DNA from: Temnothorax longispinosus
Lineage: Eukaryota; Arthropoda; Insecta; Hymenoptera; Formicidae
DNA: 64,000 nt
NCBI RefSeq assembly: GCF_030848805.1
Contig: NC_092366.1
Span: forward strand, 18,232,620-18,296,619
Direction: 5' to 3'
Below the pieces are notes generated by a model, which was given only the letters and a program-made list of their open reading frames with translations, was not told the DNA's origin and made no database searches. This document shows positions 1 to 14,418 of this stretch, in pieces (within the stretch, counting starts at the first letter, position 1; every line of letters begins with the position of its first letter). The translations under genes and the position numbers were made by a program.

Positions 1-3000
1 TTCTATTGCGCACCGGCATTTGTTGCAGCGATGACCGTAAGTTTAACGGTATAATTACTTTCCCGATATTCATCGCGTGAATACCTTGCGAGATTATAGC
101 CGTGTTCGCGAGTATTAACAAATTAACATATTCGTTTGTTCTAACGAGGGTGATTATACGCTACTTACAATTAGTAATAGTACTTAAGAGATAAAGAGTG
201 AGTACATGGATATACGATTACGTATGAGGTCTAATAAGAGCTAAGAACAGTCTTGCTCGGAAAAACACTCATCAAGTTTTTTAAATTATGTACCACGTAT
301 AAAATGTAAGGAGTAGGTTTCTTTTGACGATTCTTCTAGTTTGTGTTTCTATATAGGCAATTCCACGAATTATTAGGTTCCGATTCCGAAAAGTTACCAG
401 CCCCTTGGACGAGAAACATATAAAGCGTCCATCCGTCTCTCCGTCTCACGTTAGAAATCTTTTCACGAAAACCACGGACATTATTTCCTCGTAACGGCGA
501 ATCAAACGCGTTCCTCGACAACGACAGGAGAAGCGATACGACACGATCTGTCCGTTGATCGAATCCGGAAAGGGAACGAGTAAAGGCGACTTCTTTTACG
601 CGCGGACAGCTTTATTAAAAGGGACGCGCAACGAGATTATTGCGAGTTACCTAGTTGGTTAGCTCGTCTCAAAGTTATCCGCGTGGCGAGCAGCGAGAGC
701 TACGGGAGGAGAAGGTACGACCGGGTAGGATCGGGGCGAGCGACTTTACTCGTTAAGCAAGCCCCGAGGCTGCTCGACGCTCGGCGCACCTAAAGATTCT
801 ATACCTGCATCCATTTCCCGTCTACCACCACGTAGTTGTATCGTCACTGCCGCCACTGCCGCCACCGTCGTCGTCGCCGTACCCCGTCAAGTACCTCGCG
901 TCTCCACGTTTCTCCAACTCAGAACGTCCCCCATCCCCCGCGTCTTCTCTGCCGCGAGTACCTCATCCTTGCAAGCTAACTCCTTCTCGACGATCGAGCT
1001 TGCATAATGGATGACGGAGGTGGAGGAGAAGAGGAGCCAGGGAAGGGGGTGAGATTAATTCGGTGAAACCCATATCCGCGCGCGGATCTCCCAACCAGGT
1101 CCGGATAATGTATCGGCGCGGATAAACCTACCGGTTTGAGCGAGTCAATTCATCCTCCGAGCTGCCGAGCGAAGCGGCGCAAGCCAGCGGAACGATGGTG
1201 TGTCGAGTCGTGGCGAACGAACGGTCGTTAACAGTTGCTAACTTAATATATTTAAAATTAATTATAAAACTTTTGAGACAAGCATTATATAGGAAGGAAA
1301 TAATTTTTATATGAGGAGAAGACACGTAAACCTATGGTTTATTCTTCTCATAATGAAACATTTAATGTAATCTTTCTGTAAAAGGGATTAAAATAAATAC
1401 TCGTTAAGGAGGCTCTAAGCTCGTGTTTCAAAGACGATTACGTATCCACACATTGCTGACACGGCGCTTAAATTCAAGAGCGTGTGCCGAGATTGATGCG
1501 CCCTTAAACTTCGCGATTAGATTACGCCTCTATACGAACCACAAAGAGCCGCTTTCTGATTTTCTGACGGCCCCACAATCCAAACGAGACCCGTGTATGA
1601 GCTCCGCTTTACTGTTCCCGCTTCACTTTCACGCGAAATACCCGGGACGACGCGCCCCGAAAGAAATCATAGCGAAGTAGCGCTCGTTCACGGGACGTCG
1701 ATAATCCATATAGTTATCTCTCGCTCGCGAATAACATGCATAACCGCGCATGTTGCATATTGCACAGTTCGGACAAAGGAGATTCACGCGCGCCTTATCA
1801 CCTGTATCGCAACCGCGCAGACAAAACGGATGTGCATTCCGCGTCCACGGCTAATATTTCTCGCACATCGATACCTACCGGCTAACGACGAAAAACGTCA
1901 TAATGAGCGTGATTATCGGCGTCGCGTAGTCGAATTCAAATTGTCGCAGGCCGATGAACTCGTATAATGCGAACGATAATAAAAACGGACGGATAATAAT
2001 AAAGACGCGTCGTCTAGTGCCTCGCACGGATAATTGATACTTCTGTGGATGCGAAACGAGGTCGATGACTACGGCGACGATATGTCAAAAACATTCGACC
2101 GAGCGATCGACCATGTGCAGAGAACGAGGAGAGAGAAAGAGAGAGGGACTCAGAAACAGGGACTAATGAAACGCCGGCGCTTTGAAAAATGTCATTTACC
2201 TCGCACACGTATCGTCGAGATCTCCATCGTCGTGTAATAAAAATATCAGGTTCTGGACGGGGTCCCGAGCTCACGTCGACGCCGATCCACCACCGCGTCG
2301 GGTGTTGTGTTTAAATTCGCGCAAAGATTTGTCGAGGAGACGAGCCGACGGTCACCGTCACACCACCGTTGACAACGTGCTGTGGATGGCGTAGGCACGC
2401 GATAATTGTGGATAATTCCCGGCGTCGCGTGCCGCCCGCATCCCCTCGTTCCCCCTAATTATATGTCTCCCAGTCCTCCCGGCGCGGCGCGGCGCGGTGC
2501 GCTGTTCCCGCGCATTTCGCATACATACGCGATCGCACGTTGCACGTGTACTATACATGTACGTGGGTACCGGAATCGACGTTTCCAGATAGAAACCGCG
2601 CCTAGTGGTGGGAACATGTAAGCCTCTCGGTCCGCACAAACGGGAGGGCGAACAAAGGGGAAATGGGATGTAGGATGTCCTTATCGACAAGGGAGACCAA
2701 TATAATCATCCGCATACCACATGTGCGTATATACATGTTATGTACAATGCGTGCGATTTCAAGTATCAATCAGACACGTAAGATTTGCCGGACAAGACGG
2801 ATAGATCATCATGGAATTATATTAAAGATTATCGATTTAACAGATCCGCAAAGATATTGATTTAGGAGAATGCCTAATCGAGGCCTATTAGATATTGCCT
2901 TGTCGAATAATTCCTTTTCCAGATTTGCACAATAGAAATTTTAATGCACGTTCCTCGATTTATCTTCACCGGCGGTTATTACAGAAATAACACATCGCAA

Positions 3001-6000
3001 CGAGGTATTTGAAGCGGAAGTCACTGTCGGCGGTGGCAAATGGTTTCTGTCACGAAGTCGTCCTCTCCCTGGCGGGACGAGACGAGGCGAGACGAGAGAA
3101 ATGAGACGGATAACGACTTTAAACGTACGGGAAGTCAGCCGCGGCGCTCCGCGATGGCGGCTAATGCGCGAAATGTAAAATGTTTCATTAGTGAAAGACG
3201 CCGGCCGCTTAAGCAAAGCCGCAAAAGAAAATATCTCGTAAAGATTTCCCATCTACGGAAAATCTATTCCGCCGCTCTCGTCTAAATTCCACTCTCTAAC
3301 TAATAGACTCCGAGCGAAGAAAGGACGGACGGACGGGCGCAAAGGTCTCGCTGAAGACCGATACGTTCTCTTTCGAGTGCGCGGTACGATACGCGCACAT
3401 AGCTCGCAAGTAATTCCAAAAGTTCCTTCTCAAAGGCAAACAGTCGGCACAAAGGATTGATTCGGAATGTCAAAAAGGAAGAACGGCGAGGCCGTTTATT
3501 CTTTCGCATACATTGCGGATTTGTACATTTTATGCGGGATAACGTCCGGTACATTCAATCTCTTTACCTTACGGCATCGCGTATTAGATAATCACATTTC
3601 GACATTGTGTCAACAGTGCCCTCACAATCGATCGTCTGGTAAAACTTCTAATGTCACGTGTAATGTTGAAGTTAATGTCAAGTTATATATCTTTTAATGT
3701 TAATAAATAAATCGAGAATTAAGACAATATTACATGACAATATATGCATTTTATCGATATTACAGAAAAAATTTTTTCGGATATTGAGAAATATAAATCT
3801 ACGAATATAAACTGAATGAAAGTGTTTACATTCCTTTTTCCGGTATCGGTCTTAAAAATTGTAAAATGTTATCCTGTTATCCTTATTGTTTTTTTACTCA
3901 ACCAGCCTCGCCAGTTCTCTTTTCTCTCTACTCTACATTTGCACATCTCTCGTTTGATAATCCATCTCTTTCGTCGCTATATCGTTAACTCACTATACGG
4001 GTCGAACATACACACGAACGTCCGCGGTCCGGCGCCAGTGTGCAACTGTATGTAATTATTCTAATTCGTGGTGCGTGAGTCCGGAGCTCGCATTCGAATG
4101 CATTTGCTGTATCACTTTTTGCCTTTTCTCGCCAATTCTGGAATGGGCGCTGAATGGCAAATCATCGCCACACGTGACCCCCCGCATCGAATTAACTCTC
4201 GGGCGATGCCACCATTACGGTATAAAAGTGGAATTTTAAAATCAAAGCTGGAAAAATCCGTGCCCATTGAACCGTCTCTCGAGACCGTTTCGCGCAATAC
4301 CGAGGTACTAGATCGCCACTCTGCAATTTCAATGGCTCTCGAATCTAGTGTCTGTTAAAGCAAACGCAAATTTAAGCGTAAGGTCAACGCCGCGATAGGT
4401 ATCGCGACGATATCGTACGTCAGCAACGGGAGTAAACTGTTTATAAGCAGCGCGTAATATGTAATTACCCATGGACGCAGGGACAGCCGGATAACGTCGC
4501 ATCCGCGAACATTTTCATTTCGGCGGCACACATGTGCGGCCCGGCCGCCCGGTCTAATGGATTTGCTTTTACCTGAAATTGAATTATAATGCTGTAGCAG
4601 TTTGCGGCTTTGCCGCGTAACAAGATTTAATAAAGCAAGCCGCGTAATAATATGGTGCAGTAATAACATATGCAGTACATTACTGCGATATACATATCCC
4701 GCGCGGATATATATCATCGGCCTGGACGCCACGGATATGGAAGAGAGATATTACTGCTACTGCGGCGCAGTACCCTTCCCGAAATTGCGACGCATCGTTC
4801 GCCCGCGAGGCAGGACAGGTCGCGTCCTTCGCGCTTCCGGAGCGCACACATCGGTGCGCGCGATCTTATTTGCCGTACAATTTTATTTCCACGAACCGTA
4901 TATATTTCTTCTACCTTCCGTAAGTTATGTACGAGCGTCCGGGCAATCGCCGATCCTCGCAAGACGTTACGAAACGTATCTAGCCGTCTTATTTGCGCGG
5001 ATTGCATCTGCATCTCGACGCAGAATACAAAAAACCAACACGGACGAAAGAAGAGAAAAAGAGCATCAAGAAAGAGAGAAAGAGAGAGGAAGTTTGCAAC
5101 ACGTGGAACACTTTGACTTACGTTTTGACTTACAGTTAGTCTCGCCGACCTCAGGTGACCTAATAAAATTCTGTACAAGATCATTATTTATAGCAAGCTA
5201 ATAATTTTTGTACTAAAAGATTTTTATAGTTGAGAGTTTTAATAAGTAAATATAATAATCAATATGTATATAACAAAAAATAAAACAATATTAACATTTT
5301 CGGTCAGAATTTTGAGCCTAGTAATAATTTTCGTTTTGAGTTTAATATATTTTATGCTTTTGAATCATGCTTTGATTGTTCCATTAAAAGTATAATTTTG
5401 TATGATTTAGTATTACTGATACCAAATAAGCATCTTATAAACCTACAAAGAAATTGGTTGCAAAAAATCAAATTTTAAATAAATGTTTAAAATTTTTATT
5501 TTAATATAAAGTTAAAAATATAATTAAAAAATATAGATTGAACTCTAACTTTTCATTAAATAATCTCACAATTATCAATACTTCCCTAAAGAGCAACAAT
5601 TCTCTAAGTTTTCCTCTAATAAGTCCGTGACTGAATGACATTTCACACTTTCCCCGACATCCTATATACAGGTACCAGACATGAAAGAGACAGATGGATT
5701 TGGACGGACGAACAACGTAAGGCACGTCGTGAGAAAAAGAAAAGTCGAGAGGAGACGAAGGGGGAAAGGGGGGTAGTGAATGGATGTAGAATGGCGGTTT
5801 AGCGGAGACGGGTGGCACAGGAAGGAAGCGAGGAAGGAAGATCAGGAAGGAAGGAACATGTAATTCCGGAGGGCTTAGCGCGTCCCAATTTTCGGACCAG
5901 TAAATTCCAATAACGTCCGATGCCCTTAAACTCTTCGTACATCACGTCCCGTGAACCGGCGACCGATTTATAACCGAGAAATTCGGGTTATCGATACCTA

Positions 6001-6091
6001 TCGGCACCCCGCGTCTCCGACCCCCGCGACCGTGCGAGCGCCGCAGCTTTTCGTGGGGATAACGATGCGCTCCCCCGGCCGAAGTCTCAGC

Positions 6092-6111
6092 CAATGATTT
6101 ATGAATCATTG
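6092..6111. repeat. 20-base perfect palindrome
   Basis: Two 8-base arms (CAATGATT and AATCATTG) flank TATG. The site contains a CCAAT-like and a homeodomain-like core, so it could bind a dimeric factor, but nothing around it supports a specific role. Confidence 0.5.
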
Positions 6112-9100
6112 AGGGAACACTCGGCGCGTATATCTATATGATCTTCATTCTACAAACTGTCTGCCACCACGGCTTTAATGACGCGAATACACGAAGCCGG
6201 TGGAAGAAGAGGCCAAGTCGGGCAGTGAGTTACTGGTTTACTCCGTTTTTGTTGCAAACAACTAAAGTTTTCAAGCTCTCAAGTATTGTCCCTGGAAAAC
6301 GGGCGGAGAGAATCAGTTAAACCACAGTTAACTTTAACCAGTATTTATGGGAACGACCGTACGTCTGTCGGTTTAGCACGTGCGGATTTCTCACTACTTT
6401 TTACGATCCGGCCTAACTCTCTCACAGCTCCTACTACGGTGTAACTCGAGGAGTTTCATAAATTATAAGAGCTACCCTGTGCGCTGTGCGCGGTCGAGAG
6501 ACTCTTCTACGCGGACCTCGGCCAGCGTCTTCCATCAATGACCGAGCGAGATCGAATTTCCGGCGTTTCCTTCCTTCCGATCGAGACCGCGCGTCACCGC
6601 TCCCGAAGAAATCGATTTAGCGGAAACGTCGCCGCAGCGAAGGCTGCGGTAGAACGCGATGCGCAGTTGGCGGTGATGCCGGTATGTGCAGGACACCGTA
6701 ATGCCGGACACACCGCTGCGAACAACGTTAAAGCCAATAACTTACGCCACGCGGCTTTGAACGGTCGTCCGGGCTTGCGGTTTCGTGACTAAATAGTAAT
6801 ATCGGGAATGCCGCGCCGCGCCGCAGCGTTACCGTTGCCCATATTAGCGACGCTCCTACGTTTGCTGCGACGACGCAAGAACATGAATACGCGAGCCAGG
6901 GGGAGGCTACCATTGAACGATCTCGGTGGTAACCCGCACGAAAGTGATGCCAATTCGACGATAAGAATCAAATCGGTGAAGCCCGATCCGTTTGCGGAGC
7001 GATTGATCTATTGGAGAACCACCGAGAGTCGAATTCCAAGTGACGTTAATTCCTGTTAAAAGATTGAGTGTTGACCGTTTGATCTCAAATATATACTGAT
7101 GTATATCTATTAATTACAATTGTGCAATATATGTAAATCATTGTTACGTTGTTGCTCCACTATACGCAACATAAACTTGATGATGTATTCCAAGTAAATT
7201 TCAGCGATACAAATGGCACAGCACGCGATATCATCCCTACTATTAATTTCCTGTGCCGCGGTCTGGCTAGCCAGTGGTATAATACAGAAGTCTATGATAT
7301 CAATGCGCCTCTCTCATTCTCTCTGTCTTTCTCATTGTGTATACATGCGTGTATACGCGCAGCGAGCGACACGACGCGACGTGGTAGCGTGGTACAACGC
7401 AAATCATATCAACCACGCGAAGACAATAGAAGACCAATTAATTGAATATATAGCTCTCTAGGCGATTACATCTTCAGCCATTTCGCTGAAATATTCACGT
7501 ACGTCGAATATAACGAGGTATTCTCGCCTCGAAGCTATCATAAGAGAGAAAGAGAAATTGAAGGACGGGTATATTGGGGAAGATTCGAGTGGAAATTGAA
7601 CAAAGTGACAATCGCAAATAACGACGACGCAAATAACGCGACGCGCCCCTTGACGAACTACTCGAGATGAATTATGCTGTCATGACCTCTCACAGGTTCA
7701 CGCGACGAAGAGTTGGCCAATTAGGGAACTACGTGCGGCAATGATTGCGTCCCTTTATCGCCACGGACGCACTCGATCGTCTCGCGTGTGGCGTTCACGT
7801 CTCGATTGCTCCCACATCCACTCTGCTGATTTCAACTCCGCAACGAAAATGTGTTTCTCAAGCAATTTTCACACGTGACCTATCATGTACTACTGTGCTA
7901 TAGACGCCTAGAGAACCCGAGAAAGCCTTAAACAATTGTTATCCTTTTCGATGTGACGAATGTTTCTGATTCCATCAAACTGAGATCTACGCGATGTTAA
8001 GTCAAACTTATTCTCTCATCGTCTATCGAATAACATTTCTATGATTTCAGAAAAGATATCGTAATACATGAGAATGTAAGTTCTCATCGATAACGCGCAA
8101 TATTTCACGAATCGCACGACTTGATCCGATACAAAGTTATTTTCGGTAAATCGTAATCAGACGTCAACTTTATTCGGAAGATATCTCAGGATTAATGCCG
8201 GGTGTAATATGCAAGCTGGAAAAACTGATATCTTCCATCTCGCGCGGGGAAAACCGCGCGGTCATTATTCTCGCGCCGCCGACTTTATTTACGATTACTC
8301 CTATAGATGAGACAGCGGACAGCGGACATCAGCGTTATCTTTGTTCGCGCGGCACAAAGCGCGCGTTGCGGAGCGTATGTGCACGCGGCAACCCACACGA
8401 ATAATGAAATTTCGTTACCGCAAGACAATACTGTCATGCATGCCTGGCCAGATTCTGCTACCTGTCCACGCGGCCCGCCCGGTGAAAGCTACACGAGCCG
8501 AACAACTGTTATCGTGGCAAATTGCACGTTCCTTGTGTACCATTACGAAATTCTGCGGTAACATTGTTCCGCCTCGGCCCGTAACTCATTTGCAAAAAAC
8601 ATACGTGCTTTTTTTACGAGGGATATCGAATGTGTCCCCAGGCACTATTTGAGGGTATCATAATTACCGTCCAATTATCATAATTAGCGACATCGAAAGC
8701 AGCCACGGAGCTGGCGGCGACCAAAACGAAAATTACGTTTGCATGTTTGCGCGCGTTATCAGAACTAACCAAACACGGATTCGCTGCGCGATATTTCGGT
8801 AAATTAGATACGAGATACAACATTCAATTTCGCCCGTCTTACCACCATCGTCGTTCGTATCATTGCGCTGTTTCGAAAATACCGTCGCGGAATCAACGAC
8901 GCGAGAGTGTCTATGAACCACCTGCGCCCTTCGATAGCTCCCCCGCGCGTGATAACTTAGTTTTATTTACCGAATAGACAGTCTAAATCAAGCCGGCGTT
9001 TGAACCGCGCCGTACTCTACTTTCGTTGCTTTTTCCCTTTTTCTCCCTTTTTTGCGTTCGGTCATGGGGAGGAAAGAGAAAGAAGAGATGAGCCGACAAA

Positions 9101-9153
9101 AGAGAGGGAAGTAGGGAGAAAAAGGAGCGAGACAAAATGAGAGGGAAGAGTGA

Positions 9154-9163
<10 letters not shown>

Positions 9164-9196
<33 letters not shown>
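9164..9196. repeat. (AG)n microsatellite
   Basis: An uninterrupted run of about 16 AG units lies inside a longer purine-rich tract (about 9060-9196). Confidence 0.95.
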
Positions 9197-9197
<1 letters not shown>

Positions 9198-12100
9198 GCA
9201 GGCGGGAATCGGTTCGCATAGATCGTCGGCGCGGACAGCCGCGCCATTAGATACGCCCATCTCAATCACTGGCGTACGGAGGGTCATAAATTCTCGCGTA
9301 AAAGTGGTAGAAGAGGCGGCGGTGACGGCGGAGATGCACGTGCTGCAAATGCAGCCGGGTGTTTACAGTTGGTCCATTCTCTCTGCTCGCACGTCCCGCG
9401 CCGCACCGCACACCGCGTCGCGTTTTCGCCTCGGACGCTTCGGACGCTTCGGAGATTAGTAATTGTTTGCACTGACTTTGGTATACTTTGCGGAACGGTG
9501 TCGGGAGCGTTTAGCAGTTGTCGCCTTGTCGCACAGCCGGCTCTCTCCCGTCCCAGATGACAAATACCCGCTCGCGACGGCCGATCGTAGCGGATAATTC
9601 CGCCAAATGTGTGGGAAACGCTAATTAATACGCAGCTGGAGCTAGTGGAGCTGCCGCTATAACTGCCGCCGAGTTGTGCCGCTATTCTCATTTGCGTTTC
9701 CCCTTTCCGTTCATCTAATTGCCTCAAGATATCCTTTAGAAGCGCGATAAATGCGTGTGAATGAGAATGTAAATTGCCCTATCCGCGCAAAAAGAAAAAT
9801 AACGTGTAAATCTAATGACCGCATCACCAGCCTTATGACTTTTATGAATGTCAATTACATCTGTACGCGCGTTTTTCAGCTTCGTTTCGCATTTATGGCA
9901 TGTCGAAGGAACAATTATTTTCCCTAATAAAAGTAGAATTTTATAAAAGCCGTTGCTTGCATATCAATTATACCTGCTACTTATACAGGCTTAATATTTT
10001 AGCATATTTTTCTCCTTATTAGCAAAGAGTTAACGGCATAATCAAGTTTCATCAGAACGACACAATATTTTTTGCGATGTATTCATTTTTGCTAAAGAAG
10101 TCTTTTTGCACAAATAAAATGTACTATTTTGCTTTATAATAATTTATATTGTTATAACTCTCATCTAAATAGATATCGATAATGTCATGCAATGTTAAAA
10201 ATGTTGTAAGTGATACATTATTATAAAATATACAACAACTAATAAGAAAAGAAATTATAATCGAACGTAAAATTATAAATACGGTTTATTGAAAAAGGCA
10301 AGATTAGCCCTTAATTAAGGAAGACTTCAAGATCCGTCGACATTCTGGCGGTATTACGACAAGCTCTGACAAGCTCTTTAACGAAGAAGTTTGTATCCTT
10401 CGTAATATTTTCATACGATAAATATCGCGGTTCACGTTACGCGATGCTTCAACGCTGACATTTATCTACGGGAATTGCATGTCGTGTTCGCACGCGCGCT
10501 CGCGTTGACAAATATCGCACGATGTTAGTAGATACTAATGAAAACTTCATTTAAACAGGATTATACGACGTTAATATTAATTATTATCACAGGATTAAAC
10601 TTATGACTGGACGAAGCGGCGCGGCGGGTAGATCGAAGTTACCTTCTTTCCTACACGTCTTAATTAACGAAGCTACCTTTCTCGCTATATATCTCAATTA
10701 TCTCTTGGATGTACATATTTCGCAAATATTTATTTCGGAGATTAAAAATTTATCAATACGTTCCAGTATCGTCATTCGCATTTTTGTAGAAATAATAATT
10801 ATCTCATACAAAACAAAGAATAATTTCCATCCCAAAAGAAGAATGAACACATATCGTTCAAGAAACACCACAAGGGATAATGGAAAAAAAATTCCGCTGT
10901 TCTTCCATTCGCAATTTTACTCGCAATTAGCAGGGTAAAAATGCAATACGTCGGAATTGACAGAACCCCGGTTTACGTACGCGACTTCCAGACGTGCGGG
11001 AAGTAACTTTAGCTTAAGGAAGGGGTTAGAAGGTAGCCTGAAAGCGGAGATGGCGGTTATGGGGCCTGAAAGTTGCTGGCGGGAGAGCGACGGTAGGCAG
11101 TGATCGAGCGGTCGCGACTTAATGAAACTCTTAAGTGCCGACTATTAATATGGCTTCCAAGTTACCGGGTGGCCCGCTGCGCCTCCATCCACCGCGCCCG
11201 CGTTCCCTTCCTTCCGTTCTCTCGCCGGTTACAAGCTCCCCGAACACGAGGAAATGGCCGTATCGCGCAATTTTACGCCGAAAAGTGAGAAATTAACGCT
11301 ATTTATTCCCGTATACTTCTCTCCGTCGGCACAGAAATTACGTCAGACAATCAGCGAGATCTACTGCGAAATCTGTCCTTGTTCCAACTAATCTGACTTT
11401 TCTCCACTCAATCACATATGCTTAATTATAGTTCAATGACACTACGCGCTGCTTTACGACTCACTAAGTTATTTTATATATTCAAATATAGATGAGATAT
11501 CTACGATATCCACGATAAATACGCTCGTATAGTTATAAAAAATTATTGTAAAGAACAATTATTATCAAATAAAGAAGATAATTTACATCATCACAAAATC
11601 ATCAGAAGCAAATAGATATTCGCACACAAATATTTTATATTTAGGAAGTTGTTAGAAAATTGTAATAAATTTTGTCATTGAAAAATTATTAATTACTTCA
11701 AAAGTCATGATTATTGAAAATATCATTTTATTATTTTATTTGCGACTTGTTCCAAAATAGTTCATAAGCCGCTACGGCGGCTTAATCACATCAATTTGCA
11801 CAAGGGATAAAGATGGAAACTACAAAGTGTCACCATTATCCTGATCAGCTGCCCGGAATCCAATAATTTACGCGGACATCCGCTGAGCGAGCCAAACTAG
11901 TAGTGCGCTAAACCGAGTTCACGCCTTGTCGCGCTTTTCGAACCGCTGTCACGCAAGGCGGTCGGCTACCGGGCTTCACGTCCCCGTCCCCAATTTGTCT
12001 TTGAATGAAAAATTGATCCGGTTAGGCGACTGTTGTAGCTAGTCGGAAATTGCGAGCGTAGGAAACTGACGGATGGGGAGATCGATGGCGCGCCGATACT

Positions 12101-14356
12101 TTATCCGTCGCGATACCGTCGACGTCTCGGCGTCGGCGTCGTCGCGATCCAGCCAGGTAAACTGAATCGCGCGCTCATTCGTGTGTTCGAATAATTATTT
12201 CCAATTTCAAGATTCAATTATCCGGGGTAAATTAAAATCCAACAGGACTCTCTAGGTCGTCATCGTTTCACCTGCGGCTCGCTGATCGTCACCTGATTAT
12301 AAAAGTATCGCAAATCAAGGAGGTAGCAGCTTGTAACGAGGGTATTACACGAATTTAATTAAATATTGAATAAAGTACAAGTATTCCGATAGTGCCGCCG
12401 AGCGCGAGTAAATGCACCGGGCAAGATTGATCTCGGGTGAAGATTTTAAGCAACAGTATGTATAATTACGAAGATTAGAATTTTATCTATTAAATCTATT
12501 TGTGAGAGGAATTATTTAATACTTCGGTGTTCGTTTTTTCTAATTCTCCAATTATTTACAGGGTTCCGGTACTACAACCAGAACCGTCGTGACAAACGTT
12601 CTCGGACAACAAATGCCGTTATGGCTTGTACGCGCGCCGTTTATCTGAGACTGACGACGCTCGCTTTCAAGCTCACTTTGCGGGTTGTGCATTTTTCGCG
12701 TCCGCGTGCACGTAGACGCGCCGAAAAATTCGCATCCCTTGAGCATTGGTCGCTTTGTCGCCACCCCCGTTCCGGTTTTCCTTTCCTTCTGTTCTGTTTT
12801 TTTATCTCTCTCTTTCCGCGTCCCTGTTGGAGCGCGCGTTCGTCCGTTTTTCGATTCGGCGGCGAGACAATGAAGTCCTTATCGCCAATGGCTATCGCCA
12901 CGAGCGTCGGCCGAATCGGCCGCAACCGATGCGCGCGACTGCTCCTTTTTCCACTTTTATTTCCCGATCTATATATAAATATATTTTTCTTTTTTCCATT
13001 TGCCTCTGGTTTACACTGGAGCAATCGCGGTTTTTATCATGAGCTTGGCACCTTTGACCGCGACGTGCTGACAGCGACAGTGCGCGCGGACTCGACAGAA
13101 TTTTCTCGATAATCTACGAGTGCCGTTGATAATTTCGGTTTTCCTTAACTTAAAAAATTATCAGTTTCAAATCGTGAAAAGTCTACTGCTCGCCCGTGAC
13201 GTCGCAAGATAAATTGAACTCTATTATCTTAATTGCACGCTGATTTTCTCTAAGAACCAATATAATATCGCGGAATTTAAATTACACCTAAATAAGTCGT
13301 TCTCCTCAGTCGCGACTAAAAGCTAAAATCTCCTGGTTAGCTTGAGAAACTTTGTAATTCAATTACTTCGAAATTGTAAGTTGTGTCTTACAAACTAAGC
13401 GCTTGTATTTCGTACAAATGATTAATTTTGTATGCGCGAATATACGAAATTACTTTACGTTCCTTTGTAAAAATTTTCTCTATTTAGTAAAAGCTTTTTA
13501 ACACTTTATTCTCGAAAGAGCTAGGTGCCTCTTTACATCATTAGAATAATAATTTTCCGAAATTAGAGAAATGTGTGATAATACATTATCTCCGGAATAT
13601 TACGTAATGTCACGAGAAATAATCTCTCTCGCTTTCTCGAGTAGTGTACCTCTGCCTCGAGAATTTTTAAATGAGAGCGTGAAGGTAAAGAGTAATCTTT
13701 CGAGTTCATTTCTGAGCAAGTATACATATATATAATATACAAACTAAATAGTTTAAACAACAATTTTCTTCTCTTGGCGATGCTAATCATCTTTTAACAA
13801 GTACGCGTAAGTTGAGCGTGTGATTACTTCGTCCGCCTGACGAAACACGTGTCGATCGATGTAAGTACACGCCTCTTAGTTCCAGAAATAGTCGCGCCGC
13901 GTGTTTAACAAGCCCGTTTAACTTTTAATAGGCTCGATGGCCTAATTATGAGCCACCGCGAAGTAACGAAGTCTGTCACGTTTTGCAAGCGGATATACTG
14001 GGTGTGACAACTCAGCCCCGGTGTACGGAAGCAGTATGAAAACGGAAGGGATCAGAATCCTTCGCGCAACGCGTATATGTTCCGGCGCGCTGTTAATCAA
14101 TGAGGATTCTGTTTATAAATAATTATTTAATTATTAACATTTTTTTGCCGTGATTATATTTTTGATAATTTCCGGTCTCATGACGTTATGAAAGCAGTTG
14201 GGGTGGGTGTTTAAATTTCAGAATTATAATATATACAGTTGCCAGAATTATTTTGTTTTTGAATGCGCTTATATCGTGGCGCTACTGCTCTTGGATAAAT
14301 ACACCAAAGGAAAGTAAATAAATAATCATGCAGGTACGATAAATAAATTCACTCAC

Positions 14357-14418
14357 CACTCGCCATTGCTGCCGTCATATCCGATCGACGAATCCATCCG
14401 CAGGAGACTCGTGAAAAT
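14357..14418 (-). CDS. Candidate internal coding exon of an unidentified minus-strand gene
   Basis: On the minus strand the sequence reads a pyrimidine-rich acceptor (tatattttcag), 62 bases, then a strong donor (GTGAGTG). In the frame starting at the first base it encodes IFTSLLR followed by MDSSIGYDGSNGE and two bases of a further codon. The ATG begins at 14,397, so this could be either the true start codon in a spliced leader or a continuation. The phase (0 in, 2 out) fits splicing from the candidate exon ending at 52,100, which would give MESAAVR joined to IFTSLLR. A second frame, entered in phase 1, would end in a stop after DGFVDRI. I do not recognise the peptide. The evidence is splice signals plus an open frame, so a chance occurrence is possible. 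Confidence 0.35.

Larger units (their letters stand above)
1..14356. other. Non-coding mosaic region, no gene recognised
   Basis: I see no supportable gene here. GC-rich blocks (for example 0.5-1.1 kb, 2.3-2.6 kb, 6.0-6.9 kb and 12.6-13.1 kb) carry open frames on both strands at once, as expected where stop codons are rare. They encode Arg/Ser/Pro-rich strings without domains. AT-rich blocks (about 5.2-5.6, 9.9-10.3 and 11.4-11.8 kb) have no open frames of note. There is a GA microsatellite near 9.18 kb, a 20-base palindrome at 6092-6111 and a GC-rich hairpin at 8241-8260. If the two minus-strand exons described elsewhere are real, this stretch is further intron of that gene. Otherwise it is intergenic. 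Confidence 0.55.

Noticed and set aside
4602..5201. Open frame of about 199 codons with a competing frame on each strand
   Set aside because: Low-complexity Arg/Glu/Ser translation that ends in a GA-rich tract, with no family resemblance.
5715..5740. Nine-base match to the miR-124 seed (taaggcacg)
   Set aside because: The match stops after the seed although miR-124 is nearly invariant in insects, and there is no precursor hairpin.
8241..8260. GC-rich hairpin resembling a bacterial-type terminator stem
   Set aside because: Eukaryotic nuclear context, no following T run and no gene; a 7-base stem of CGCGCGG type arises easily in CpG-rich DNA.
12561..12764. Strong plus-strand acceptor followed by open frames
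   Set aside because: The pyrimidine tract and cag at 12,560 are convincing, but no donor follows and the translations match nothing; the frame entered in phase 0 stops after 28 codons.
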